From: CAVUOA01 sp963742955
GTDB taxonomy: Bacteria > Bacteroidota > Ignavibacteria > Tepidaquicellales > OLB5
NCBI GenBank assembly: GCA_963742955.1
Contig: CAVUOA010000009.1
Coordinates: 558,001-622,000 of the forward strand
Direction of reading: 5' to 3'
Length of the DNA stretch: 64,000 nt
Part shown: piece after piece, positions 17,537 to 26,307 of the stretch
Layout: the number at the start of each line of letters is the position of its first letter
Numbering within the stretch: the stretch's first letter is position 1
Position numbers and translations under genes: made by a program
The notes under the pieces: model-generated
What the model saw: the letters and a program-made list of their open reading frames with translations, nothing else
What the model was told of the DNA's origin: nothing
Database searches by the model: none

Positions 17537-17923
17537 TTATTTAGCAGTGCTGGTCTTGCTCTTCTTTGCTCCGTATTTCGACCTGCTCTTTTTTCTGTCT
17601 GCAACACCGCTTGAATCAATTGCACCTCTTACTATATGATAACGGACACCCGGCAAGTCTTTTACTCTCCCGCCCCTGATTAAAACAATTGAATGTTCCT
17701 GCAGGTTATGCCCTTCACCGGGGATATATGCAGTAACTTCCATTCCATTGGTTAACCTCACCCTTGCAACTTTTCTTAATGCAGAATTAGGTTTCTTCGG
17801 AGTTGTTGTATAAACTCTTGTACATACTCCGCGTTTCTGCGGGCTTGACCCAAGCGCAGGTGATTTACTTTTGTATTTTAATACTTTCCTGCCTTTGCGA
17901 ACTAACTGGTTTATTGTTGGCAA
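17537..17923 (-). CDS. rpsL: 30S ribosomal protein S12
   Basis: A 128-residue S12. The decoding-centre loops are intact: TTTPKKPNSALRKVARVRL, which includes the Lys that, when changed, gives streptomycin resistance, and GRVKDLPGVRYHIVRG. No resistance substitution is apparent in TPKKPN. It is the first gene of the str operon; its promoter should lie within the ~300 bases upstream (17924-18219), where I see no gene. Confidence 0.97.
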   Translation of the reverse strand: MPTINQLVRKGRKVLKYKSKSPALGSSPQKRGVCTRVYTTTPKKPNSALRKVARVRLTNGMEVTAYIPGEGHNLQEHSIVLIRGGRVKDLPGVRYHIVRGAIDSSGVADRKKSRSKYGAKKSKTSTAK

Positions 17924-18137
17924 TGTATTTCGATTTTGGTTCTCAAACTACAAAATTAGCAATTTTTTCATACATAGTCAAGCTACGAAATTGTCAAAAT
18001 TTATTAAAAACAGTAAATAATGAATAAAACCAATAAACCTTACTTTTTGAGAGAATGCATTCTATTGGTTATAGTCGGAATTAGAAATTAATAAAAAACA
18101 TATATTAATAATTCACTGCACAATTCACTAATAAGAA

Positions 18138-18164
18138 AGCCGTTTAACTGTAATTTAAACGACT
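18138..18164. terminator. Bidirectional terminator-like hairpin
   Basis: The stem CGTTTAA/TTAAACG with a 7-base loop is extended by AG/CT pairs. A T-run follows on the plus strand and TTTCTT on the minus strand. It is the only structure seen in the 296-base gap 17924-18219 and most likely ends the minus-strand lipoprotein gene just upstream of the str operon. Confidence 0.5.
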
Positions 18165-18219
18165 TTTTGAATTTCTAAATGAGGTCAATAGTATGGTTTA
18201 TCGAACTGATTTGTATTTC

Positions 18220-18702
18220 TTAATCGACTTTAATCAGTTTTATATTTTTAAATCTGGAATACCTTGGGTCATAACTTGCTTTGTGTTCTATTGCAACTTT
18301 AGCTGTTAAAGTTAGACCCTTATAGTTGACTATGTTAAATGTAATCGTTGTATCAATAATTTTATTACCAGCAGGATATCCATAATTAGAATAATAAGAT
18401 ACGCCGGGCTTTGAAAGGAATATTCCATAATATACTCTGTCTCCTGTATTTCCTCCCGATGTTTCCATGTTATATTGAAGCTTTATATCTTTAATTGTGC
18501 TGTCGGATATGTCATACATTATTGAATCAGCCAGCATTACATTACCCGAATCAGATGAATATACCGAAATTGAATCTTTCGAAAATAATTCCACTGGTTG
18601 GGATACCTCAGGTGGAGTTACCGCATCGTTTTTATTGCACGATATTAAAGAGACCATCAATGCTGCAACCAGAAGGAAGTATATTTTATTTTTATTTGCC
18701 AT
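18220..18702 (-). CDS. Hypothetical lipoprotein
   Basis: A 160-residue exported protein with a lipobox LISC (Cys ~22) after a hydrophobic stretch, then a Ser/Asp/Tyr-rich beta-type region without a recognised domain. It should be anchored in an envelope membrane. It stands alone between the str operon and the divergent cstA, with a hairpin downstream. Function unknown. Confidence 0.7.
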   Translation of the reverse strand: MANKNKIYFLLVAALMVSLISCNKNDAVTPPEVSQPVELFSKDSISVYSSDSGNVMLADSIMYDISDSTIKDIKLQYNMETSGGNTGDRVYYGIFLSKPGVSYYSNYGYPAGNKIIDTTITFNIVNYKGLTLTAKVAIEHKASYDPRYSRFKNIKLIKVD

Positions 18703-18915
18703 GATTGTAAAATGATTACTGAAATAGTTAACGTTACTTTAATTTAAAGTAAAATATCCTATAATAAAACATTGAAAGACATCTCCCAAAAAAATACTTA
18801 ACTTATTATATAAATAAATGATTTTTATGTAAAGATTTAAATTATTTTTGTATATTGTGAAATTCTTTTAGGAGCTCAAAAAGAATAAATTATTTAATAA
18901 ATAACCCGGAATACG

Positions 18916-20694
18916 TTGATAGCTATTATTCTATTAATCTGTTTCGTTTTATTCATTGCGGCTTACGCATTTTATTCGAGATACATAGCTAAGATGTATC
19001 ATCTCGATTGCGAGGCTAAAACACCCGCTCAAGAATTAAATGACGGTGTTGACTACATTCCCACAAACAAGTGGTATCTTCTCGCACAGCATTTCTCTGC
19101 AATATCCGCAGCCGGACCCATATTCGGTCCCATTATAGCAGCTCTTGCATTCGGCTGGCTCCCTGCCCTGCTGTGGATTGTTCTCGGAAACATCTTTATC
19201 GGCGCAGTTCACGATTTCTCTACACTTGTCGGCTCCATAAAGCACAAAGCAAAATCTGTAGCAGAGGTTGTCAAAGAATATACCGGAACAAGAGCTTACC
19301 TGTTTTTTATTTCTTATATATGGCTGACTCTCATTTATGTACTCACAGCATTCACTGATATTACTGCAAGGGCTTTTGTTAATAATATTCAAATAAAAGA
19401 TACTTCCGGCGCTGTTATAAATACTGTTATGGGAGCAGGAACGGCTTCAAGCAGTGTGCTTTATCTCTCGCTGGCTGTTTTCCTGGGAATTATTTTAAAA
19501 CTGATTGAGAAATACTCTAAATCAATTTCTTTCCAAACATGGTCACGAAGGATTGTAATAACAGTTTTTATTTTTTTAATTGGTGTCATAATTCTTATAG
19601 GACAGAACCTACCTATTCATCTTCCGCCGCTATCAGACATAATAGGAACGGGAAATTCTGTTCTAGCTTATAAAGAATCAACTTCAACATGGAATTATCT
19701 TATTTTAATTTACTGCGGAATTGCATCTGTACTTCCTATGTGGCTTCTGCTTCAGCCAAGGGGTTTCCTGGGCGGAGCATTTTTGTATGTCATTTTAATT
19801 GCAGGTGTTGCCGGAATATTTTTCGGTTCTGCAACAAACGAATTCCATTTAAACTTTACCGCGTTTTCGGGAATCTACAATGAAAACATTGGCCCCCTAT
19901 TCCCTATTCTGTTTATTACAATTGCTTGCGGCGCATGCAGCGGATTTCACGGGATTGTCTGCAGCGGTACAACAAGCAAACAACTTAAATCTGAATGTGA
20001 TGCTCCCCTTGTCGGCTACGGCGGAATGCTTCTTGAAGGTGTTATTGCATTAATTGCACTAAGCACCGTAATGATATTGCTTCCTTCTGATTTTCGTTCT
20101 TCACCCGACACAGTGTTTGCTCTAGGAATCGGTAAATTTATATCGCAGCTTGGTATTGATTTAAAATTTGCAATCAGCTTCGGAATGCTGGCTTTTGCAA
20201 CATTTGTATTTGACACTATTGATGTGACTACCAGGCTAGGGAGATATCTTGTACAGGAATTGTTCGGCTTTAAAGAAAACAAAGGAAAAATTATTTCAAC
20301 TGTAGCAACTCTCGCACTGCCTGCTGTTTTGTTAAGCACAACGATGATTACACCTGATGGAAAGCCAATCCCTTCTTACCTGGCTGTATGGCCAATTTTC
20401 GGAGCAAGCAACCAGTTACTTGCTGCTTTAAGTCTTATAGGCTTGTTTATGTGGGTGCGCAAGCTGAATAAAGGCATTATTGAAGAAATTATTGTAGGCT
20501 TACCAATGGTATTTATGACTGTAATGACCATATGGGCATTAATATTAAATATCAAAAATTGGATAGAATCCATATATTTGGGAACGAGAGCTATTACCGA
20601 CCCTGTGGGTTTATTGAGCGTTGCCCTTGTTTTACTGGCACTCTCAATTATATATATTTCTTTAAGAGAAAATATTAAATTAAAAACTACATAG
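18916..20694 (+). CDS. cstA: Carbon starvation protein CstA (peptide/pyruvate transporter family)
   Basis: A 592-residue polytopic membrane protein. The family hallmarks are present: YSRYIAKMYHLD at the N-terminus, HFSAISAAGPIFGPIIAAL, GNIFIGAVHDFS, then ACGACSGFHGIVCSGTTSKQL, and DTIDVTTRLGRYLVQELF near 435. Relatives take up peptides or pyruvate during carbon limitation. The start is TTG at 18916; an in-frame stop at 18898-18900 and no ATG in between leave it as the only plausible start. A TATTTTTG element at ~18844 could be a -7 box. The serine protease gene follows after 15 bases. Confidence 0.93.
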   Translation: MIAIILLICFVLFIAAYAFYSRYIAKMYHLDCEAKTPAQELNDGVDYIPTNKWYLLAQHFSAISAAGPIFGPIIAALAFGWLPALLWIVLGNIFIGAVHDFSTLVGSIKHKAKSVAEVVKEYTGTRAYLFFISYIWLTLIYVLTAFTDITARAFVNNIQIKDTSGAVINTVMGAGTASSSVLYLSLAVFLGIILKLIEKYSKSISFQTWSRRIVITVFIFLIGVIILIGQNLPIHLPPLSDIIGTGNSVLAYKESTSTWNYLILIYCGIASVLPMWLLLQPRGFLGGAFLYVILIAGVAGIFFGSATNEFHLNFTAFSGIYNENIGPLFPILFITIACGACSGFHGIVCSGTTSKQLKSECDAPLVGYGGMLLEGVIALIALSTVMILLPSDFRSSPDTVFALGIGKFISQLGIDLKFAISFGMLAFATFVFDTIDVTTRLGRYLVQELFGFKENKGKIISTVATLALPAVLLSTTMITPDGKPIPSYLAVWPIFGASNQLLAALSLIGLFMWVRKLNKGIIEEIIVGLPMVFMTVMTIWALILNIKNWIESIYLGTRAITDPVGLLSVALVLLALSIIYISLRENIKLKTT

Positions 20695-20709
20695 GTTTAA
20701 CCTTTTATA

Positions 20710-21846
20710 ATGAAAGTATATAAAATAAGATTATATTTAATACTATTAGTCTGCATTTCGGCTATAAATGTTAAAGCGCAGAACGAGATTTCAGCGGATA
20801 AAATTTTTGACCAGGTTAATAATTCTGTAGTCGTTGTTCTGGCATATGACGGGAAAGGAAATCTTTACCAAGGAAGCGGTATTGTTATAAACAGCAGCGG
20901 GTACATCGTAACAAATTACCATGTTTGCAAAGATGCAAACAGGTTTGAAATAAATCATTATTCAAAAGTATTCAGCAATGTACAGGTATTAAAACAGGAT
21001 AAGGATAAGGATATTATTATACTAAAAGCAAATGACTGCACCTTACCAGCAATTAAAATCGGGAACAGTGAAGACCTAAAACCCGGACAGCGTGTTTATG
21101 CTATTGGCAGCCCTGAAGGATATGAAAATTCAATTTCAGAAGGAATTGTAAGCGGCGTCAGGCATGACTCAAACGGAAACGAGCTTGTCCAAATGACTGC
21201 TCCAATAACTGAAGGCAGCAGCGGCGGAGCTGTTGTGAACGTTAACGGGGAATTGATAGGAATGAGCATGAGCGGTCAACATGAGGGGAACATATATTTT
21301 GCGGTGCCTGTGGAAGATATTTTAAAACTGATGGATGTAAACTATGTTGCAAGCAAAGATACTGATGAAAAGAAAGAGAAGGAAAAAGAACCTATTAATT
21401 ATTTTAAAGAAGGCAAAGATGCAAGCAAAGACCAGAAGTACGAAGATGCTGTTTTTTATTTTTCAAAATATCTTGAAAATAATTTAAGCGATATCGATGC
21501 ATATTTTTACAGGGGATACGCCCGGCTTAAGCTAAAAGAATATAAGCTTGCTATAAGTGATTTCACATTTGCAATCGGCTCGGGAACAGACAATTACGAA
21601 AAATATTTTTACAGGGGTAATGCTTACTATTTGCTCGGAGACTTTACAAGCGCCTTAAATGACTACAGTAAGGCTATTTCACTCTCACCAGATGCTGCCG
21701 AATTATATTATAACAGAGGGTATGCAAATTATAAGATGAAGAACTTCAAAAGAACTGTTGAAGACTGGGAAAAATCAATTGAACTAAAGCCTGAATACGA
21801 AAAAGAATTGGGGGCAAAAATCAAAGTCCTTCTGGAAAGCAAATAA
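20710..21846 (+). CDS. Secreted trypsin-like serine protease with C-terminal TPR repeats
   Basis: A 378-residue exported protein whose signal peptide ends near NVKAQ (~24). Residues ~25-210 form an S1-type (HtrA-like) protease: H71 in NYHVC, D101 in KDKDIII, and S171 in GSSGGAV. There is no PDZ domain; after a Lys/Glu-rich linker (~220-230), four TPR-like repeats fill residues ~232-375 (YFYRGYARLK, YFYRGNAYY, YYNRGYANYK). It probably acts in the periplasm, the TPRs binding partner proteins. It lies 15 bases after cstA and may share its transcript. Confidence 0.88.
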   Translation: MKVYKIRLYLILLVCISAINVKAQNEISADKIFDQVNNSVVVVLAYDGKGNLYQGSGIVINSSGYIVTNYHVCKDANRFEINHYSKVFSNVQVLKQDKDKDIIILKANDCTLPAIKIGNSEDLKPGQRVYAIGSPEGYENSISEGIVSGVRHDSNGNELVQMTAPITEGSSGGAVVNVNGELIGMSMSGQHEGNIYFAVPVEDILKLMDVNYVASKDTDEKKEKEKEPINYFKEGKDASKDQKYEDAVFYFSKYLENNLSDIDAYFYRGYARLKLKEYKLAISDFTFAIGSGTDNYEKYFYRGNAYYLLGDFTSALNDYSKAISLSPDAAELYYNRGYANYKMKNFKRTVEDWEKSIELKPEYEKELGAKIKVLLESK

Positions 21847-21959
21847 ATAAAAATTGATTTTCAATAAACTTAACAAATCCACACAATTTTACCTCCTTTT
21901 TACAATCATACTTTCATTAATAATAATTATTGGAATTTTAATTCACTACATTTAGAATA

Positions 21960-22262
21960 TTGTCATTTAAAACACATCAATTCATTTATATTGTAAAGCC
22001 TCGCAAAGAAAACTTCAACGAAACAGCTACCATAGAAGAAAATAATATTGTAGGCGAGCATTTTCTCTATTTGCAGAAATTGCTTGAGCAAAATATTTTA
22101 ATACTTGCAGGACCGGAGCTTAATGCTGAGTTCGGCATCGCTATAATTGAAACTGATTCGGAAGACGAAGCAAGAAATATTATGGAGAATGACCCCGCTG
22201 TAAAGAAAAAAGTTTTTAGTGCAAAACTTTATTCTTTTAAAGTATCTCTTATAAAAAGCTGA
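21960..22262 (+). CDS. YCII-related domain protein
   Basis: A 100-residue soluble protein with the ferredoxin-like YCII fold pattern: FIYIVKPRKE, then the conserved EHFLYLQKL with its His, LAGPEL, and a DSEDEARNIMENDPAVKKKVF helix. YCII proteins include chloromuconolactone-dehalogenase-like enzymes, but most are uncharacterised. It starts with TTG (an in-frame TAA at 21939-21941 limits upstream extension). Its stop directly abuts the stop of the convergent gene, leaving no space for a terminator. Confidence 0.8.
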   Translation: MSFKTHQFIYIVKPRKENFNETATIEENNIVGEHFLYLQKLLEQNILILAGPELNAEFGIAIIETDSEDEARNIMENDPAVKKKVFSAKLYSFKVSLIKS

Positions 22263-23210
22263 TTAATTCCCGCCTGAAACAGTTTTCAAAAGGATGCCGT
22301 TATTCCCTCCAACAAATCCCGTATTAGCATCAACGAAAAATACTGAGTACAAATCGTCCGAAACCGGTGATTGTTGTTTCACCCATGTAGAGCCTCCATC
22401 TGAAGATTTCAATATTAATCCGTTATTCCCCGCAGCATAACCGTTGGTAGCGTCGCCAAACGATATTGACTGAATCCAGTCTGTAACACCTGTAGTCAAT
22501 TTATCCCATTGCGAACCCCCGTCAATAGATTTCATAATTGTTCCATAGTCTCCGCAAACATATAGGTCTGTTCCTGATTTAATAATTGTTTCAAGGGGGT
22601 TATCGGAATTTGCGTTTGCAGGACTCCAGTTTATACCGGCGTTAGTGCTCCGGTATAACAAATTACCGGATGATAAAATACCAATATCAGAACTAGAGAA
22701 ACAGACAGATTTTACCCAGTTTTGTGTTCCGGTAGCTATTCCTGTCCACGTTGCGCCGCCGTCAACTGTTTTCAATAAAACTCCTTTTCCTCCTCCAATG
22801 AACCCTGTATTTGCATCTATAAAATAAAGTGCATACAACTGGTTTTTTACGCCCGTATTCAGTTTATTCCATTTTTTTCCGCCATCAATTGTTTTTAATG
22901 CGGTTCCGAGCAACCCAACCGAATATCCTGTATTGGCATCTGCAAAAAATACCTGATACAAACGGTCTGTTGTGCCTGAAGTGAGTGTTACCCATTTACT
23001 GCCTCCGTCAACAGTTTTTATTATTGTACCCAGTCCTCCGGCGCCATAACCGGTATTTGCATCTACAAAGAAGAGTGAGCGTATTGCGTTTTTAGTAGGA
23101 CTAACCGATTGAGTCCATCCCTGAGAAAATGAATTTGAATAAAATAATAATAATAACAAAAGAGCAGCTGAAGTTCTTTTAAAATTTACCAAAGATAAAA
23201 TGGAATTCAT
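22263..23210 (-). CDS. Secreted YCF48-like beta-propeller protein
   Basis: A 315-residue exported protein with a signal peptide (~1-30, SNSFSQ) and about seven repeats of ~40 residues. Each carries the pattern FFVDANTGY.GG..G...KT.DGG..W, typical of the BNR/YCF48 seven-bladed propeller (cyanobacterial Ycf48 assists photosystem II assembly; relatives in Bacteroidota are of unknown function). Unlike the other secreted propellers in this window it has no T9SS sorting domain, so it is probably periplasmic. Confidence 0.82.
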   Translation of the reverse strand: MNSILSLVNFKRTSAALLLLLLFYSNSFSQGWTQSVSPTKNAIRSLFFVDANTGYGAGGLGTIIKTVDGGSKWVTLTSGTTDRLYQVFFADANTGYSVGLLGTALKTIDGGKKWNKLNTGVKNQLYALYFIDANTGFIGGGKGVLLKTVDGGATWTGIATGTQNWVKSVCFSSSDIGILSSGNLLYRSTNAGINWSPANANSDNPLETIIKSGTDLYVCGDYGTIMKSIDGGSQWDKLTTGVTDWIQSISFGDATNGYAAGNNGLILKSSDGGSTWVKQQSPVSDDLYSVFFVDANTGFVGGNNGILLKTVSGGN

Positions 23211-23325
23211 TTTATCCTCCTTCGATGTTTATTTCTTAAAATAGTCAGTTGAACGTGGTTAGATTAAATGTAATAATTCTCTGTTAAATGTCAATGGGAA
23301 AACAATTATTATGCGAACAAATAAT

Positions 23326-23856
23326 TTATTTTTTTACAAAATCAAGAGCTGCTGAATTAATACAGTAACGAAGTCCCGTTGGCGCAGGTCCGTCATCGAA
23401 TACATGTCCCAAATGAGCATTGCACTTGCTGCAAAGAACCTCCGTTCTGGACATGATAAGGCTGTTATCTATATTCTCAGTAATATTATCTTCATTAATT
23501 GGCTTAAAAAAACTCGGCCACCCGGTTCCTGAATCAAACTTTGCATCTGAACTGAAGAGTTCCTGACCGCAGCATATACATTTATAAATTCCTGTTTCAT
23601 GGTTATCCCAGTATTTATTTTGAAAAGGTCTTTCAGTTCCTTTTTCTCTTGTTACTTCATACTCTTCAGGTGTTAGCTCTTTTTTCCATTCTTCTTCGCT
23701 TTTTATAACTTTACTCCGAATTTTATTTTCCATTTTATCTCCTCTTGTTGAATCAGGTTGTATTTTTCCCGAATGTTCTTTAATTAAAGAATTGCTCCCC
23801 ATATAAATAAAACCAAAAAGGGCAAACGATAGTATTAAATATAATGTGATTTTCAT
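23326..23856 (-). CDS. msrB: Peptide-methionine (R)-S-oxide reductase MsrB, exported
   Basis: A 176-residue protein with an N-terminal membrane segment (~4-20), so the enzyme is exported or anchored. The MsrB domain (~50-175) has both zinc CxxC pairs (C93/C96 and C142/C145), GTGWPSF, and catalytic C165 in RYCINSAAL. It reduces the R-epimer of methionine sulfoxide in proteins, here probably in the periplasm after oxidative damage. No MsrA is adjacent. Confidence 0.95.
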   Translation of the reverse strand: MKITLYLILSFALFGFIYMGSNSLIKEHSGKIQPDSTRGDKMENKIRSKVIKSEEEWKKELTPEEYEVTREKGTERPFQNKYWDNHETGIYKCICCGQELFSSDAKFDSGTGWPSFFKPINEDNITENIDNSLIMSRTEVLCSKCNAHLGHVFDDGPAPTGLRYCINSAALDFVKK

Positions 23857-24021
23857 TTAACAGTATTTTAATTACATAATTATTAATCGTTTTATAATTA
23901 AAATAATTCCATGAATTTAGATATTTCACATTTCTTAATAATTTTTTTAGAAATTTATCGATTACAATTAAGGAACAATTATCCTTATCCCTGAAGTTAA
24001 AATATTATAATAACCAATAAG

Positions 24022-24041
24022 GTTAATTAGTTTTAATTAAC
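24022..24041. promoter_or_regulatory. Inverted repeat upstream of the HOD-like gene
   Basis: The perfect repeat GTTAATTA-GTTT-TAATTAAC ends 18 bases before the ATG at 24060. It is followed by an exceptionally strong purine-rich ribosome binding site (AAGGAAGGAAGGG). It could be a repressor operator or a 5'-UTR hairpin; in AT-rich DNA chance is also possible. Confidence 0.35.
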
Positions 24042-24059
24042 GTAAGGAAGGAAGGGATT

Positions 24060-24875
24060 ATGCCATATGTTAATAACAAAGGGTTAAATATCTATTACAA
24101 TGATATGGGAGAAGGAGAACCAGCAATTCTTTACTTACCCGGGTGGTGTGACAGCAGAAACTCATTTAATCTATTTACATTTTCCTGCGCGAAGAAACGC
24201 AGGATAGCAGCGCTTGACTGGCGCGGACACGGCAAATCAGATATGCCTTATTCAGATTTCGGTTATAACGAATTGGTATCGGATGCATTAGCTGTTATTG
24301 AAAATTCAGGGATAAATGAATTTGTAACTGTCTCAAAGGCAAATGGCGGCTGGGCTGCTATAGAACTAAAAAGGAAATTTACGGACAGGATTCCCAAAAT
24401 GGTTTTTATAGACTGGCACATGTTTGACCCGCCTATTTCATTTGATCTGTTAATGAAATCTCTTCAAAATCCTGATTCTTATGAAAATGCCAGAAATACC
24501 TTATTTAATTTATGGCTTCAGGATGTAGATAATTCCGAAGTTGAAAGATTGGTCAAAAACGAAATGGCATCTTATGATTTCCCAATGTGGGTGCGCGCTG
24601 CAAGGGAAATTGTTTCTGCATACAAAAAATACGGTTCCCCGCTGGATGCATTAAATTCTTTAGAACCGCACATACCTGTAATGCATCTTTACTCTCAACC
24701 TGATGAACAAGCATATTTAGAAAGCCAGGAAAATTTTTCTGAAACAAATGAATGGTTTAAAGTCAGAAAGCTTAACCTTAAAAGTCATTTTTTAACCATC
24801 GAAGTTCCTGAGCTTGCCAGTCAAATAATTGAAGGGTTCATAACGGAAGAAAATCTCCGGGCAACAGGGACCTAA
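24060..24875 (+). CDS. Alpha/beta-hydrolase-fold protein, HOD/AqdC-like (cofactor-free dioxygenase family)
   Basis: A 271-residue soluble protein. From memory it matches 1H-3-hydroxy-4-oxoquinaldine 2,4-dioxygenase (HOD) over its length: LPGWC, then WRGHG, the elbow VSKANGGW (91-98), IDWHM (D118), W152, a YGSP segment, YSQP and SHF (H243). These enzymes cleave N-heteroaromatic quinolones with O2 and no cofactor, using a His/Asp dyad. Here D118 and H243 are kept, but the nucleophile position is A94 (Ser in HOD), and the HOD active-site His after LPGWC appears absent. It could be a divergent dioxygenase or a non-enzymatic relative; an ordinary esterase is unlikely without the Ser. It stands alone with its own strong ribosome binding site. 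Confidence 0.75.
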   Translation: MPYVNNKGLNIYYNDMGEGEPAILYLPGWCDSRNSFNLFTFSCAKKRRIAALDWRGHGKSDMPYSDFGYNELVSDALAVIENSGINEFVTVSKANGGWAAIELKRKFTDRIPKMVFIDWHMFDPPISFDLLMKSLQNPDSYENARNTLFNLWLQDVDNSEVERLVKNEMASYDFPMWVRAAREIVSAYKKYGSPLDALNSLEPHIPVMHLYSQPDEQAYLESQENFSETNEWFKVRKLNLKSHFLTIEVPELASQIIEGFITEENLRATGT

Positions 24876-25004
24876 TATTCACTATTATAAGTTTTATTTA
24901 TCCCGTTTTTTCATTTCACTCTTAAGAAAATTGATATAAATTATAATAGTTGTTCATATTTAATGAACATACTTGAATTTTGTCATTTTTAACCAAGAAA
25001 GGAA

Positions 25005-26306
25005 ATGAATATGAAAATGTCAATTCTTCTGGTTTCAATGATTCTGGCATTAACAACTACTTACTCACTCACTAAAATTACATCATACAACATAAACGTT
25101 GAATTTAAACCATACTCGGTCACAATGCATGTAAACGCTAGTCTGACATTTAAAAATGATGAACAATCTGATACAATTTTACTCCTGTTCAATTCCGATT
25201 CTAAAATTCTGAACATGAAATATCCTATAAATGAAACTACATTCGCTTTAACTTATTTTAAAGGAGGCAAGGATACTCTTTATGTAATTCTAAATGAAAT
25301 GATGAAAAGCATACAGAATTTCGTAATTAATTTTGAATACGAATATCCGTTGGAGAAAGACTCCGTAATCCTGCTTGACCGGGGATACCGATGGTACCCA
25401 ATGATAGCCGAGGATATTTATCCTTTCACGATGACAGTTCAGATTCCGGAAAATTATACAGCTATTTCAGCAGGTAATATAATAAATGAAAGAACAATCG
25501 AAGGATTCAAGCAAATCTCGTACGATAGCCGGCAGCCCGTATTCAAAATACCATTAATAATAGCACCGGAAAATTATTATATTGTAAAAGAAAAAGACTG
25601 CGGAGAAATAAAATCATATTTTTATGAAATAAATGATAGTAATTCGGGCAAGTTTGATTCGGTAAATATTGATATATGCAATTTGATTAATTACTTCAGC
25701 GCAACAATTGGTAAATATCCGCACGATAGATTTACTCTTGTTGAAACCTCTGTATTTCCAGGTTCAAACCTTGGAAGCTCGATTGTTACATCTGGATTAG
25801 ATAATTTTGAATCATTCTTGCTGGGCAATAATGACTGGCTCAATATGGCTGTAGCATCACAATGGATTTGCACAGGAGTCTTTCCCAGATTGTTCTGCAA
25901 AGGATTCTGGTTTTTATCTATATCATTCCCCCATTATCTTAGACTGATGTATGATAGAGAAACCAGGGGAGAAGAGTTCTTCAATAAAGAAATCGATAAC
26001 TTAAAAGAAACATATAAAAAAATTGAAGGGTCAGAAGGAGATATTCCAATTCTTGATGTTGACTATCCTAATACTAGAGAAAAAGGATTCTTGCTCTATG
26101 CTAAGGGAGTACTTGTGCTCAATAAACTGAAAATGGAATTAGGAGAAGCTAAGTGGATAGAAATTCTTAGATATTTCTACTCGGAATATAACGGGAAAGT
26201 TATTATTTTAGATGATTTTATAAACAGTATAAATAAATTCGACTCCACGGGTTACTGTTCAACTAATTTATTAAAAATGCTTAAAGAAAAAGGATTGCCT
26301 GAATAG
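25005..26306 (+). CDS. M1-aminopeptidase-like protein lacking the zinc site (pseudopeptidase)
   Basis: A 433-residue exported protein (signal ~1-22). The N-terminal ~200 residues resemble the beta domain of M1 peptidases. The segment that should hold HExxH-(W) reads MAVASQW (281-287), so both His ligands and the catalytic Glu are lost. The expected WxxEGFAxY segment reads WFLSISFPHY (302-311), with the third ligand Glu also gone. The surrounding M1 landmarks (GKYPHDRFTLVE before, then GFLLYAKGVLVLNKLK after) remain, so the fold is probably kept without catalysis. It starts an operon-like run; the methyltransferase ATG is 1 base downstream of its stop. Confidence 0.7.
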   Translation: MNMKMSILLVSMILALTTTYSLTKITSYNINVEFKPYSVTMHVNASLTFKNDEQSDTILLLFNSDSKILNMKYPINETTFALTYFKGGKDTLYVILNEMMKSIQNFVINFEYEYPLEKDSVILLDRGYRWYPMIAEDIYPFTMTVQIPENYTAISAGNIINERTIEGFKQISYDSRQPVFKIPLIIAPENYYIVKEKDCGEIKSYFYEINDSNSGKFDSVNIDICNLINYFSATIGKYPHDRFTLVETSVFPGSNLGSSIVTSGLDNFESFLLGNNDWLNMAVASQWICTGVFPRLFCKGFWFLSISFPHYLRLMYDRETRGEEFFNKEIDNLKETYKKIEGSEGDIPILDVDYPNTREKGFLLYAKGVLVLNKLKMELGEAKWIEILRYFYSEYNGKVIILDDFINSINKFDSTGYCSTNLLKMLKEKGLPE

Positions 26307-26307
26307 T

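Noticed and set aside
18703..18915. Riboswitch upstream of cstA
   Set aside because: The 213 bases are AT-rich without a recognised aptamer or paired terminator; only a possible TATTTTTG promoter element is visible.
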